Source of the DNA: Ignavibacteriaceae bacterium
Lineage (GTDB): Bacteria > Bacteroidota > Ignavibacteria > Ignavibacteriales > Ignavibacteriaceae
Direction: 5' to 3'
Length of the DNA stretch: 31,182 bases
Assembly (NCBI GenBank): GCA_023231105.1
Contig: JALNWB010000027.1
Span: 1 to 31,182 of the forward strand
Shown piece by piece: positions 9,133-19,200 of this stretch. Position 1 is the first letter of the stretch, and every line of letters starts with the position of its first letter. A model generated the notes under the pieces. That model searched no databases, was not told the DNA's origin, and worked only from the letters and a program-made list of their open reading frames with translations. Position numbers and translations under genes: made by a program.

Positions 9133-9242
9133 GTCCATTAATTTACAAATATTCTTGCTTTAACATTAAGACATTTTTTCAGCAAAAAAAAGATTTCTAA
9201 ATATTTCTTTTGCTTGCGTTCTTTTGCATTATTCGGGGAAGG

Positions 9243-9269
9243 TTAATTAATTTCAAATCCGTTCGATAA
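9243..9269 (+). promoter_or_regulatory. Candidate sigma-28 (FliA) promoter of the glycosylation block
   Basis: TTAA (9243-9246), an exact 15-nt spacer and TTCGATAA (9262-9269) compare with the consensus TAAA-N15-GCCGATAA (3/4 and 6/8 matches). It lies 51 bp before the ATG at 9321. The flagellin promoter at 29228-29254 has the same spacing and the same CGATAATA core, which supports both calls. Confidence 0.5.
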
Positions 9270-9320
9270 TACAGTCATAATCATAATATTGTCCTCGCAA
9301 ACAGTTAAATATAAAACTAA

Positions 9321-11183
9321 ATGACCGAAATTAATACTATAAATAGTGAAACAGCTTCTTTACCGGAAAAGATTTTAGAGGCATCTAACGACAAATTTAA
9401 AAGTTTTGCAAAAGAATATTTTCAATTTGAAGCAAAATCGTCTATTGAATATCTAACAAGGATTAAAGAAAGCATTAAATTTTTTCATTTAGAGGTTCCG
9501 GTTCATCTTAACGAAGTTTTTATAAGAATTGAAGAGGCGCCTCTTTTTTGGATTTACGACTCGCCGATTGTACAATATTTAGAAGACCTGCTCAGAATAT
9601 ATTTGGGTAAAAGTAATGACTATGATAATTATAAAACCATAAAAGATTTTTATACAAAATGGATTGTAATTAAATCTGAAAACGAGAAAAGATATTTTGC
9701 CAATTCGACATTAAACTATATTGATAAATCAACCTCAAAGTACAACTTTTTTTATCTCCTTCTTAAAGCGGTTCTTTTCACCTTTGAAAAATCGATAGCA
9801 GATGCAGCAGCGGCAAATGAACTTTTTAATAGAAGTATTGAAGTTGTTAACTCGACCAAAGTAAATGAAACGTATAAAGATGAACTTCTCTACATTATTA
9901 ATGTTTTTTCGGGTTTCGCCTTTTTGAAACAAAAAGATAATGAACAAGCAAAAAATAAATTTAATAACGCTCTTAAAATCAAACCATATGGAGTAACCGC
10001 AAAATTTTATCTCGCGCTTGTAGAAGTTCAGCAAGCTGAATATGAAACAGCTTCGTTCCTGGTAAAGGAACTCTATGAATATGATTTGAACAGAATTGAG
10101 TATGCGGTCAATAAAAACAATGCCGGTATGTTTAAGTATTTTGTTAATAATTCGGTAGTCTATAATTTATTTTATCATAGAGAATTTGCCGTTATTATTA
10201 ACCAGATGGAAATTAATTTTAATAGCATGTCGGGACCGGATTCCTCCTTGATCACCCAGTTAAAATCAAATCTAACCAGATTGAATAATTTGGAGATGAA
10301 GAATTATTATTCCGAAGAAACGACAAAAACTATTACCTTTTTGGAAAAATTAACAGATCATTTCTTTGAGAGTAAGAATTTACTTGTAATCAATTCTCTT
10401 GACCTTTTTATTCAGAAATTCAATGCGTTGGGGCAGTCAATTTACGAATCAATCAAACTAAAATATTTTAATGAAGTAAAAGAGAAGCTGAAAATATTTG
10501 ATGATCAAATCCAAGAGAAACGATATGCAATAACACTTCTTACAAACGATTTTGAATCTTTAAAGATAAGACAAAAAGATAAGTTAGCGGCTTCATTAAA
10601 AGAAATAGAACAGAAAATAGAAGACTACATTTTATTAATTAATGCGAAGATAAACTCACTTCCGTTAGAAAGTAAACACGATCCAGTCTATTCTTTTAAA
10701 AATATGATGACTTATAACGTGGTAATCTCTTCTCTTCTCTTTTTAATTGGTGGTTGCTCAGGGTATTCCACACAATATTTTAGAGGCGGGATGGAGTTTA
10801 AGGAAGTGCTTGGACAATTAATTTTTGCCGGCATAAAATGGGGATTAGCTACCTTCCTAATCGGATTTTTATTATCGCTTATTGTTGCGGTTTCCACTTT
10901 TGTTACGCGTACAGCGTACAAACAAAAATTGTTGCAAAAAATTAATTGGCTAAAAAATCAAAAAGAACTTGAAATAAACGGCACAAAAAAGGAAATTGAA
11001 CAGAAAGAAAAATTGCTTCAAGAGAATTATGATGAGAGAATAGCGAATTTGAAAAATTTAATTGAAGAATTATCGAAAGAACGCTCCACTCTTGAAAATG
11101 AAACCAGGCAAGAAACCGATGAGAAATTAAAAAAAGAATCCGCCCCATTACTGGCTCTGCTAACTACGGGAACCACCCAATAG
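9321..11183 (+). CDS. Membrane protein with TPR-like N-half and coiled coils, function unknown
   Basis: I do not recognise this 620-residue protein as a known family. The first roughly 350 residues are alpha-helical, with at least one TPR-like helix pair (about 190-225, FLKQKDNEQAKNKFNNALKI). A predicted coiled coil spans about 372-445. Two hydrophobic segments follow at about 467-484 and 508-529, and a charged coiled coil fills about 535-605. The layout suggests an integral membrane protein with both ends on the same side, probably cytoplasmic. No signal peptide or catalytic motif is visible. It stands alone between a sigma-28-like promoter and the aminotransferase gene, 137 bp upstream of the latter. 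It could be a membrane scaffold for the glycosyltransferases or a flagellum-related factor; both ideas rest on context only. Confidence 0.75.
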   Translation: MTEINTINSETASLPEKILEASNDKFKSFAKEYFQFEAKSSIEYLTRIKESIKFFHLEVPVHLNEVFIRIEEAPLFWIYDSPIVQYLEDLLRIYLGKSNDYDNYKTIKDFYTKWIVIKSENEKRYFANSTLNYIDKSTSKYNFFYLLLKAVLFTFEKSIADAAAANELFNRSIEVVNSTKVNETYKDELLYIINVFSGFAFLKQKDNEQAKNKFNNALKIKPYGVTAKFYLALVEVQQAEYETASFLVKELYEYDLNRIEYAVNKNNAGMFKYFVNNSVVYNLFYHREFAVIINQMEINFNSMSGPDSSLITQLKSNLTRLNNLEMKNYYSEETTKTITFLEKLTDHFFESKNLLVINSLDLFIQKFNALGQSIYESIKLKYFNEVKEKLKIFDDQIQEKRYAITLLTNDFESLKIRQKDKLAASLKEIEQKIEDYILLINAKINSLPLESKHDPVYSFKNMMTYNVVISSLLFLIGGCSGYSTQYFRGGMEFKEVLGQLIFAGIKWGLATFLIGFLLSLIVAVSTFVTRTAYKQKLLQKINWLKNQKELEINGTKKEIEQKEKLLQENYDERIANLKNLIEELSKERSTLENETRQETDEKLKKESAPLLALLTTGTTQ

Positions 11184-11203
11184 CATGGCTAATGTTAGCC
11201 ATG
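11184..11203. repeat. Perfect inverted repeat directly after a stop codon
   Basis: CATGGCTAA (11184-11192), TG and TTAGCCATG (11195-11203) form a perfect 9-bp-arm hairpin starting at the base after the TAG of the preceding gene. No T-run follows, so a classical intrinsic terminator is doubtful. It may be an mRNA 3'-end stabiliser, a weak terminator or an operator for the aminotransferase gene. I see no convincing promoter in the rest of the 137-bp gap. Confidence 0.5.
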
Positions 11204-11320
11204 GTTTGATAATAAGCCAATCATTAAGCTAAATCTCTTGTTTTTTCTGCGAATTTGTTAGGATTAACTGGTATAAAAATTGTCAACTAATAGATGAAAT
11301 TCACATAAAAAATTAGTGAC

Positions 11321-12562
11321 ATGCATTTATTAAAAACGTACAAATCTAAAAATGAGCGCCTAATATATTCTCGAGATGATAAATCGAAAATGCCGAAATA
11401 TAATGCTAACATTATTTCAGGCAATTATCCTTTTGACGTTAAAAAAGAAGAGACGCTTTATGTTACTCAGCCTTCTTTACCGCCACTGGAAGAATTTATA
11501 GAATATCTTGCTGATATTTGGGAGAGTAAAGTTTTAACCAATAATGGTAAATATCATATACTTTTTGAAAAAGCATTAGCAGAATATCTTGGCGTTAAAT
11601 ATGTATCGTTGTTTTCTAACGGAACGCTTGCACTTATTTCAGCTTTACAAGTATTAAGAATTGCAGGGGAAGTAATAACAACGCCCTATAGTTTTGTAGC
11701 AACAACGCATGCTTTGCATTGGAATGGAATTCAACCTGTCTTTTGTGACATTGATCCTCAAACCAAAAATTTAGATCCGGATAAAATTGAGAAATTAATT
11801 ACTCCTAAAACCACGGCAATTCTTCCTGTCCACGTATATGGAAACCCATGTGATGTAGATAAAATTGAAAAGATAGCAGATATTTATGGTTTAAAGGTAA
11901 TTTATGATGCCGCCCACGCTTTTGGAGTAACCGTAAACGGGAATTCTATTTTAAACTTTGGCGATCTTTCCATTCTAAGTTTTCACGCCACTAAAGTTTT
12001 CAACACATTTGAGGGAGGAGCAATTATTTGCCATGACGACAAAACAAAAAAGCGGATAGATTATTTGAAAAATTTTGGGTTTGCAGACGAGGTAACCGTA
12101 GTTGCTCCTGGAATAAATGCAAAGATGAATGAATTTCAATCTGCACTTGGTGTTTTGCAGTTAAAATATATTGACCAGGTCATAAAAGACAGGCAAAGAG
12201 TAGCTAATATTTACCGAAATAAGTTAAAAAATATTGACGGCATTACATGTTTTGATGATTTAGAAAATGTTAAGCATAACTACTCTTACTTCCCCATTTT
12301 TATTGACAAAGAAAAATTCGGTAAATCGAGAGATGAAGTTTATAATTTGTTAAAAGAAAATCATATCCTAGCGCGACGATATTTTTATCCTTTAATAAGC
12401 AATATGCCTTCGTATCGGGCAATACCAAGCGCCGCAATAGATAACTTACCTGTAGCGAACAAGACTTCCGATCAGGTACTTTGTTTACCTATTTATGAAA
12501 ATTTGAAAGAGGACGAGGTGCAAACCGTGGTCGATTATTTTATAAAGAAGGAGTTGTTCTAA
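11321..12562 (+). CDS. DegT/DnrJ/EryC1/StrS-family sugar aminotransferase
   Basis: This 413-residue PLP enzyme of the family transfers an amino group to a keto group of an NDP-sugar. The expected motifs are present: FSNGTLAL (98-105), TTPYSFVATTHA (120-131), the PLP-ring Asp196 in YDAAHAFG, and the Schiff-base Lys225 in SFHATKVFN followed by EGGA. Length is near the upper family norm; the first 23 residues look like an extension and Met24 (base 11390) is an alternative start. Neither start has a good Shine-Dalgarno. The next gene, 2 nt away, is a PglD/NeuD-like acyltransferase, so the pair most likely makes an N-acylated amino sugar such as a 4-acetamido-6-deoxyhexose (PglE/PglD-like, inference). 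The dehydratase that would supply the 4-keto sugar is not in the window. The exact sugar cannot be determined. Confidence 0.9.
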   Translation: MHLLKTYKSKNERLIYSRDDKSKMPKYNANIISGNYPFDVKKEETLYVTQPSLPPLEEFIEYLADIWESKVLTNNGKYHILFEKALAEYLGVKYVSLFSNGTLALISALQVLRIAGEVITTPYSFVATTHALHWNGIQPVFCDIDPQTKNLDPDKIEKLITPKTTAILPVHVYGNPCDVDKIEKIADIYGLKVIYDAAHAFGVTVNGNSILNFGDLSILSFHATKVFNTFEGGAIICHDDKTKKRIDYLKNFGFADEVTVVAPGINAKMNEFQSALGVLQLKYIDQVIKDRQRVANIYRNKLKNIDGITCFDDLENVKHNYSYFPIFIDKEKFGKSRDEVYNLLKENHILARRYFYPLISNMPSYRAIPSAAIDNLPVANKTSDQVLCLPIYENLKEDEVQTVVDYFIKKELF

Positions 12563-12564
12563 TT

Positions 12565-13212
12565 ATGTTAATTATTGGAGCTAAAGGTTATGCAAAAGAA
12601 GTTGTAGAAGTAGTTAAACAATTAGGGGCAACAAATAACTTATCTTTTTATGATGATGTTAGCCAAGATTTGCCAAAACTTTTGTTCAATCAATTTCCTA
12701 TTTTACGAAACACGGATGAAGCAAAAGAGTATTTCAAAAATATTGATAATAAATTCGTTCTTGGTGTAGGCAATCCAAAGACAAGATACGAACTTTATAA
12801 AAAGTTTGAATCAATTGGAGGTCATATAACTTCAATAACAGCACATAGCGTTGAAATGGGGAGTTATGGTCTAAACATAGAAATAGGGGTGAATATTATG
12901 CAAGGAACAATTATTACTAATGATGTTCATATTCAGATGGGTTCGTTAATTAATTTAAACTGCACAATTGGGCATGACGTTATCATTGGCAAATTTTGTG
13001 AACTTTCTCCTGGCGTCCATATCTCAGGCAGAGTAGTATTAGGTGATTTTTGTTCTGTAGGAACCGGAGCCGTAGTGCTTCCTAATATTAAAATAGGTAA
13101 AAATTGCTCAATAGGAGCCGGTGCTGTGGTAAACAAGGATTTGCCAGATAATTCAGTCGCAGTAGGAGTTCCTGCAAAGATAATTAAACAACTAGAATCC
13201 TTCAGTGAATAA
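12565..13212 (+). CDS. PglD/NeuD-like sugar O/N-acyltransferase
   Basis: This 215-residue protein has the two-part structure of PglD/NeuD enzymes. An N-terminal Rossmann-like domain begins LIIGAKGYAKEVVEV. A left-handed beta-helix of hexapeptide repeats (about 90-205) follows, ending in AVGVPAKIIK. The probable catalytic base is His137 in NCTIGHDVIIG, matching the His of the family's SIGHD motif. Such enzymes acetylate a UDP- or dTDP-amino sugar using acetyl-CoA. AAGGAG at 12548-12553 lies 11 nt before the ATG. The neighbouring aminotransferase supplies the likely substrate. Its last 8 bp overlap the GTG start of the next gene. Confidence 0.9.
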   Translation: MLIIGAKGYAKEVVEVVKQLGATNNLSFYDDVSQDLPKLLFNQFPILRNTDEAKEYFKNIDNKFVLGVGNPKTRYELYKKFESIGGHITSITAHSVEMGSYGLNIEIGVNIMQGTIITNDVHIQMGSLINLNCTIGHDVIIGKFCELSPGVHISGRVVLGDFCSVGTGAVVLPNIKIGKNCSIGAGAVVNKDLPDNSVAVGVPAKIIKQLESFSE

Positions 13213-16200
13213 TGAATTAAAACAAATGCAAAAATCTTTGATAACTATTTGCATGATTACTTATAATCATGAAAAATACATCCGTGAAGCAATTGACGGT
13301 GTGTTAATGCAAAAAACTAATTTCCAATTCGAACTTGTAATTGGTGAGGATTTTTCAAGCGATAACACACGGAAAATCTGTGAAGAATATGCTAAAACTC
13401 ATCCTGAAAAAATCAATTTGCTGCCATCTACTATGAATCACGGGATGCTTCCTAATTTTGTTCGTACTTTGGAAGCCTGTAATGGCAAATACATTGCTTT
13501 GTGCGAAGGAGACGACTATTGGACTGATCCATACAAACTTCAAAATCAAGTAGATTTTTTAGAACAGAATCCCGAGTATTCTATCTGTTCACACAACGTC
13601 GAAGTTTTAAACGAAGAAACATGTCAAAAATTAGAGTGGTTGGGAAAGAAGGGAAACAATGAATCTACAATTAGAGACTTGTTGAGCAAAGGCAGCGGTG
13701 GCGCTACTTGTTCACTGGTTTTTCGAAATTATCATTTCCGGAAGTTAAGGGAATGGTTTCAAGATATTCAAGGTGGTGATTGGGCTCTTCAAATCCTCTT
13801 AACCACTAAAGGGAAAATGTTCTATTTTAACGAAGTTATGGGAGTTTATAGGCAACATGATGGAGGAATTTCATCTTCTAAAAACGACAAATCAAAATTA
13901 ATAAATATTTTCTATGAGGGAGGAGTCTTACTCGCTCAGAAATTGAATAAAAAATTATCTTTTAAATACAATGATGAAGTTGAAGAAAATTTACTAAATT
14001 ATTTTTATCCCAATCTTATTTCAGCTCTTGATACAAATAACAAAAATGGGGATGCCGACTATTTTAGGATAAAAAGAATAATTGATAGTAATCGGAACAA
14101 ACATATCACAACCGATTCTTTTAATGAAGTTTTGAAAATAGTAAACCTAGATTTAAGAGAAGTGTCGGTTGAAGATTATCATCACGTAATTAAATACCTG
14201 GTTGAAAACATTTATTTCCCGAAGCAAACCATTTTTTCAAATGTAGTTAAATCTTTCTTTAATGAATCATTTGGTAATGGCTTATTTATAGGGAATTCAT
14301 TTTCCGAACTGCCCGAATTCATTCTTGATAATTCAGTCAGCGGTAACCTATATTGTTTGCACAGCGAGAAAGGTTTGGGAAAAGTCTTTAAACAATTCAA
14401 CAAACCCAATCATTTTAAACATGAGCAAATAGAAAAAAGAAAATTTGTTCTTTCTTCAGAAGATGATTTTAAAAATATAGGAAATTTTGATTTTATTGTT
14501 TGCGAAGTTTTATTGAATGATGTGTACTCAATTCTGGATAACGCTTTAAAGTATCTCGCCAATGATGCAAAAATTTTCTTACTCAAAAAACAATTGGATC
14601 CCCAAATATCGGTTGAGTTAAAAGGGAAGCTGTCTTCTACCAATCTAAAGTTGGTTTATGAAACAGATGAGTTAATTGCATTTCAAAAAAGAAATCTAAA
14701 AGAATATTTGACAAGGGAAACCGATGGATTTCGGGCATCATTTAAAGTAAGTGAAGCGTGGTCGGAGGCTTTGCCCGTTACTGCCAGCTTGATTTCGAAA
14801 TACAATGTCCTGGTATCCGCTGAAATTGGTGTTGCTAGGGGGCATCATTCTGCCCATCTACTAGAATCTTTCCCTCATTTGAAACACTATTCTGTTGACC
14901 CCTGGAAGCATTTTGAATTAGGTTATGATGATCCGGCAAATGCAGAACAAGCCCTCATGGATAAACAATATGGGGAAGTAAAAAATCTATTATCAAAATT
15001 TGGGGAAAGGTCAAAAATCATTCGTAAAACTTCATTGGAAGCTTCGAAAAAGATTACTGAAAAGTTGGACTTTATTTTTATTGATGCCAATCATTCTTAT
15101 GAATCTGTTAAAGAAGATTTGCACTTATGGTGGGATAAAGTAAAACCGGGTGGAATTGTAGCGGGACATGATTACATGCATCCGAATTTTCCGGGAGTGA
15201 AATTAGCTGTTGATGAGTATCTATTTAAATATAATTTATCAGCCATTTCTGAACAGGGTACCGTTTGGTGGGTGCAAAAACCGTTTAATCATTCTTTAAC
15301 ATTTATCATTCCCTGCTATAATTGTTCGGCAACAATATCAGAATCAATTGAGTCGATTATAAATCAAAGGCTGGAAATTCCTTATGAAATAGTTTGTACC
15401 GATGATTGTTCTACCGACAATACTGTGGACATTTTAAAATCTTATTCAAAGAAATATCCATTTATTAATATTCTCAACCACGATCAAAACAAAGGTGGAG
15501 CAGCAGCAAGAAATACTTGTGTTCGAAACTCCAAAGGTGATTTAATATTTTGCCTGGATTCCGATAATGTACTTGAAGCTAATTCCATAAGTAGATTAAT
15601 AGCTTTACTTGATGAGAAAAAAGCAGCGGCAGCCTCCTTCCAAGAACTAAAATACTTCAAAGAAAATATTAGCAACGTTTATGATTCGTGGATTTTTGAA
15701 GCCCAGGATAACATATGTGATTTTTCACATATAATAATGAACATCAAAACACCTCCTGCCTCAGGAAATTATTTGTTTACCAAAGAAAGCTGGGAAAGAG
15801 CAAACGGATATCCTGAAGGAAGCGGAGCGATGGATGCTTGGGGATTTGGTTTTAGACAATTAGCAACAGGAACAAAAATTGCCATTTTACCTAATTCTTT
15901 CTATTACCATAGAGTAACAGACAATAGTTATTGGACAAGAGAAAATAGGCTGGGTACAAATGATATCAATGCTTCCAAAATAATGAGAGAGCATATTGAT
16001 TTATTTGATTACCACTCGCAGAATTTATTATATGATCCGGAATCTCAAAAAAAAATATTTTCTCTGATTGAAAAAAAAGTTTTTAAGACAACCGGCTTTT
16101 CAGATACTTTAAAAGTTCATGTTGGCTGCGGTCCCAGAATTCTTAAAGGATGGATTAATATTGATCTGGCTTTTGAACCATTTGAAAAATATCTCCAATA

Positions 16201-19200
16201 TTACACTGATGAATTTTATGGTGCAGGGGTTAGAGGCTCTAAAGATGAGTTCATCGCTTTAGATGTGACAAAGGAAAAACTTCCGTTTTTAGATAATACT
16301 GTGGATTTCATTTTTGATGAAGATTTTATAGAACATCTTACACAAAAAGAACAAGTTTTATTCCTTGCTGAAACTTATAGAGTTCTAAAACCGGGAGGGA
16401 TTCATAGAGTAACAACTCCCAACCTGAGTTGGATAATGAAAAATAATAGTGATTTTTCAAGAGGGATGGAAGGGGTTACACAAGACTGTTGGGACAACTG
16501 GGGACATAAGGATTTGTTATCTCCCAAGCTATTGAAAGAACTTGCTGAAATGGTAGGTTTTGAATTGGTGATTCAGGAAAGAGGGAATTGCTTATCAGAA
16601 TTTATTCCTAAAGAATATAGACCTGATCCCAAAACCGGAAGAGGCAATGAGAGTCATTTATATGCTGATTTAATAAAGCCATCACAACAAACAAAAGAGT
16701 ATAGAAGTAAAGAGATAGCGGCAATTACGGAAATACAGGAGAAGAAATTATTCATTAAAAACCAACCGCTGAAACTTCATCTCGGATGCGGAGAGAAATA
16801 TATCGATGGATATGTAAATATTGATTATCCTCCTAGTGAACATTCGGTTCAGACAAAGACTAAAGTTGATTACTATTCAGATATAACGAAACTTTCGTTT
16901 GGTGATAATTCAGTTGATGAAATTAGACTTCACCACGTATTTGAACATTTTCCGCGTCCACAGGCGTTGGCGCTGCTTGTTAAATGGTCAATGTATTTAA
17001 AAATCGGCGGAATGCTGCACATTGAAACTCCTGACTACGAAGCTTGTTCAATTAAATTCTTTGATAAAAATTTGTCGTTCCAAGAAAGACAAGTAATATT
17101 AAGGCATCTATTTGGATCTCATGAAGAAAAATGGGCGGTTCATTATGACGGATGGTACCGGGATAAATATGTTTACATTTTGAAATTACTTGGTTATGAA
17201 AAAATAGAAATTGTCCAGGATAATTGGAAATTAACTTATAATATTACCGTCAAAGCAACCAAGAGTATTAATTATACTTTAGCTGAATACGTTCAATCAG
17301 TTAAAAATATTTTGCAAGACAATATGGTAGATAATTCTGAGAGCGAGCAAAAACTCTTACAGATATGGGTAAATAGTTTTGAGCAAGAACTTTCTAATAC
17401 ATCTGATGAAAATAAATTAGTTGCACCTCCAAAGGTTTCTATTTTTATGCCGACCTATAATCGTTCAAAATATATTGGCGAAACGATTGATTCATTGCTG
17501 GTACAAACATTCACAAATTTTGAATTGATTATTGCAGATGATGGTTCTACGGACAATACACTTGAAATTATAAATAGATTTGCGTCCCGCGATAAACGAG
17601 TAAGATTGCTGAAGTTAAATCATGCCGGGGAAGTAAATGCAAGGAACGAAGCGATAAAAATTGTCAACATTAATTCTAAATATTTGTTGAACCATGATAG
17701 TGATGACATCTCTTTGCCAAACAAACTTGAACAGCTTGTTAATTATTTAGATGAATCCCCACAAGTAGCAATTGTCGGATGTGAAGCAGAATACTTTGAT
17801 GATGAGGGAAAACATCTTGGCAAACCGGAAATTTATCACGAGCCGGAAGATATTAGAAAAACATTTTCGCAATTGAATTCCATGATTAACAGCGCGGCTT
17901 TAATCAGAAAGGAAGTTTTTGATTCTTTAAAGGGATATCGAGAAGAATTCAGAGGTGTGGATGATTACGATTTTTTTGCCCGTGCGTTAGTTGCAGGATT
18001 TAATTTAGTAAACCTTCCTAATGTTTTACACAAAATCAGATTACATCCAGGCGCTATTGGATCAACTCGTGCAGAGGAGCAACAAGGATTAGCGGCAATC
18101 ATCAAAGAATACTATAACAAAAGTATTCCACAGCCGATCCAAATATTTACAAAAAGTAATGAGCTGATTAGGAAGAACAAATTAAGAATTCTTGCAACTG
18201 TGGAATTTTATAATCCTCATATTGGAGGTGCGGAAGTTGTTGTGCAAAAAATTTCTGAAGGGTTGGCAAATCGCGGACATGAAGTCACCGTGGCAACAAC
18301 TCTTTTACCTGAAAGAAATTTCGATCAATTAAATGGAGTAAAAATTGTAGAGTTTGATGTTGCCGGTAATTTTGCCCGCGGATTAGCTGGCAACGACGTT
18401 GAAAGATATATTGAGTTTACAACTAACGAGAATTTTGATGTTATGTTTAATTATGCGGCGCAACAATGGGCAACAGATTTAGCATTTAAATCAGCGATTA
18501 TGACAAGAGAAAAAAGAGTAAACATAATTGCTCCATGCGGTTATTCAGCATTGACGAACGCAACAACTGTAAAGGACAATCTTTACTTTGATTATTTTAA
18601 TGATACCATACCCACAGTGTTCCCATTCTATGACGCAGCCGTTTATCATAGCTCAATTTATCAAGATTATGAGTTTGCAAAGAATCATGGTTTTTCAAAT
18701 AGTCTTGTAATTCCTAATGGTGTTACCGAAGAAGAGTTTTTAATAAAACCCAAAATAAATTTTAGAAAAAAGTATTCTATCAAATCAAAATACATCGGCT
18801 TGTGTGTTGCGAATTATTATGAAGGCAAAGGACAAGAACGGATCGTTGATGTAGTTAAAAAAATGAACAGACCGGATTTTGAAATGATATTTATCGGGAA
18901 GGAAGGAAAAACATTAAAACAACTTCAACAATTGGCTGAAGGGCTAAATGTAAAATTCTTAACCAATATTTCTCGTGAAGATACTTTAGCGGCATACCAC
19001 GAAGCTGATTTGTTTTTATTTGCCTCTCACTTTGAAGTATTTCCTTTAGTAATTCTTGAGGCAAAAGCTTCTAAGACTCCTTTTGTTTCAGTTGATTGCG
19101 GAAATGTAAAAGAATTAAAAGGAGGAATTGTTTCCGAAGTGAATGATTTGGCTCTTAATGTTTCAAAATTACTTGATGATGAAAAACTAAGGATGAGAAT

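Noticed and set aside
11205..11212. TTTGATAA as another sigma-28 -10 box
   Set aside because: At the required 15-nt spacing the -35 is TGGC, not TAAA-like.
11269..11286. Sigma-54 promoter before the aminotransferase gene (TGGTAT-N5-TTGTC)
   Set aside because: GG has the right 10-nt spacing but the -12 GC is GT and other consensus bases are missing. It is too weak in AT-rich DNA.
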